A stretch of DNA of 42,890 nucleotides. It comes from a virus. The stretch spans positions 1 through 42,890 of IMG/VR virus record IMGVR_UViG_3300044608_000887, one strand, 5' to 3'. The notes below the pieces were generated by a model. It was not told the DNA's origin. It was given only the letters and a program-made list of their open reading frames with translations, and made no database searches. Shown in pieces: positions 42,010 through 42,890 of the stretch; position 1 is the first letter of the stretch, and each line of letters opens with the position of its first letter. The translations under genes were made by a program, and so were the position numbers.

Positions 42010-42890
42010 TTACATTACAAGTTCGTGTCTATACAATACCTCGTTTTCAGGGGTAATGGTAAACGGTACTTCGATCAGCTTGCTGGTTTGTTCATTGTAC
42101 CACAAGGCAGAAGCGATGCCTCTACGGCCACCACGACGATTTTTAAGACACCTTAGGTTGGTTGTGTTCCTGATCAAGGGGTCTGGGTGCTGGGCATTGC
42201 GCTCAAGGGCAAACACATTGTCCGAGATCTGACCAAGAGAACCAGAACCACGAAGATCACTTAGGGAGATTTTATCACCCTCGTCTACATTCTTATCGGT
42301 CTTCTTGATATGTGCAATTACATGGATTGTCACGTCGGTTCTTTCAATGATCTCTCTTAATTTCTTCATGACAGAGTCAAGAACCAGACGCTCATCATTA
42401 CCAAAATCAGATCCACTGGACAACAGCATATTGCCGAGCAAGGTGATGTGATCAAGGAAAATGACCTGACAATCAAGACCCATAGCCATGTACTCAAGTC
42501 TGTTGATGATGTTGTTGATATTTGCATTACCGATGTGGTCATATAGATACAGTGGTTTGGAACTAATCTCTACTCTGGCAGCATTGTACTCTTCTTCGGT
42601 CAGCGTGTCATTTACTTCGTCAATTAGACTCTTGCCTTTCTTTGACCTGAGTTCATTGAGGATTCGCTGGGCTTTGATTTTTGACACTGGTTTGCCGATC
42701 TTAAGGGAGATTAGATCGTCTACGGTCTGTTCGGGGGACTCTTCAAGGAAGACACCACCTACGGCACGACCAGCATTGAGGTGATCGGCCACAAGCTCTC
42801 TGATGATAGTGGACTTACCATGACCCGTGGCGCTTGTCCAAAGATTAAGCCGCCGCTTATCCTGTCCGATCATGAATGTAGTCAGGCTAT
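42010..42890 (-). CDS. Replicative DNA helicase (T7 gp4/DnaB type), 5' end outside window
   Basis: The frame is open to the right edge; ATG 42873 is internal, since in-frame codons continue upstream (SLTTF) and the family needs more N-terminal sequence. Visible RecA-like motifs are Walker A TSATGHGKST, the catalytic Glu region VFLEESPEQT, Walker B VIFLDHITLLG, motif H3 HVIAHIKKTDK and motif H4 with arginine finger LRGSGSLGQISDNVFALERN. The C-terminus ALWYNEQTSKLIEVP aligns with T7 gp4. It is a ring helicase that unwinds ahead of the polymerase encoded downstream. Whether a primase domain is fused cannot be seen here. Confidence 0.94.
   Translation of the reverse strand, partial: SLTTFMIGQDKRRLNLWTSATGHGKSTIIRELVADHLNAGRAVGGVFLEESPEQTVDDLISLKIGKPVSKIKAQRILNELRSKKGKSLIDEVNDTLTEEEYNAARVEISSKPLYLYDHIGNANINNIINRLEYMAMGLDCQVIFLDHITLLGNMLLSSGSDFGNDERLVLDSVMKKLREIIERTDVTIHVIAHIKKTDKNVDEGDKISLSDLRGSGSLGQISDNVFALERNAQHPDPLIRNTTNLRCLKNRRGGRRGIASALWYNEQTSKLIEVPFTITPENEVLYRHELVM

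Noticed and set aside
1-42890. tRNA genes, CRISPR arrays, insertion sequences, integrase or attachment sites
   Set aside because: I looked for cloverleaf-like runs, regularly spaced repeats, transposase or integrase motifs and terminal inverted repeats and found none; gaps between genes are all under 100 bases.

Overview
The window is one contiguous block of a virulent-type, tailed double-stranded DNA phage genome with a T7-like (podovirus) plan. Every gene I can support lies on the minus strand, so transcription runs from the right edge to the left edge. Genes are packed with 1-17 base overlaps (often ATGA or TAATG) or gaps under 100 bases, nearly all behind a Shine-Dalgarno sequence. I see no integrase, repressor, tRNA, CRISPR array, insertion sequence or host gene. 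The host cannot be named. The combination of family A polymerase, T7 gp6-like exonuclease, cobalamin-dependent ribonucleotide reductase and many fibre-like genes is common in aquatic (marine or freshwater) podoviruses, which is an inference only. The 3' part of the primase/helicase is cut by the right edge and a giant gene is cut by the left edge, so RNA polymerase, endolysin and early genes may lie outside.

Right part, about 36.4-42.9 kb (DNA metabolism, in transcription order): replicative helicase, DNA polymerase A with proofreading, a free-standing HNH endonuclease, a small overlapping unknown gene, deoxynucleoside monophosphate kinase-like protein, 5'-3' exonuclease and class II ribonucleotide reductase. 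These copy the genome and supply dNTPs.

Middle part, about 24.4-36.6 kb (head and tail): three small unknown genes, portal, then an unusual insert of fibre-like, unknown and very small basic proteins (several under 60 residues), followed by scaffold, major capsid protein, a strong intrinsic terminator at the position of T7 T-phi, and tail tubular proteins A and B. The capsid ribosome binding site can be locked in a 9-bp hairpin.

Left part, about 1-24.4 kb (adsorption, lysis, packaging, ejection): a T7 gp17-type tail fibre, two membrane proteins including one with unimolecular spanin topology, a modular beta-rich structural protein, a 44-residue holin-like protein, small and large terminase subunits, and then internal virion proteins. 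In T7 the internal virion genes precede the fibre; here they follow the terminase. The last of them is an open frame of at least 2,992 codons still open at the window edge. It carries a complete DEDDy-type 3'-5' exonuclease signature (about residues 590-820), and weaker motifs further on recall N4 virion RNA polymerase. This giant, probably ejected, nuclease-containing protein is the most interesting object in the window.
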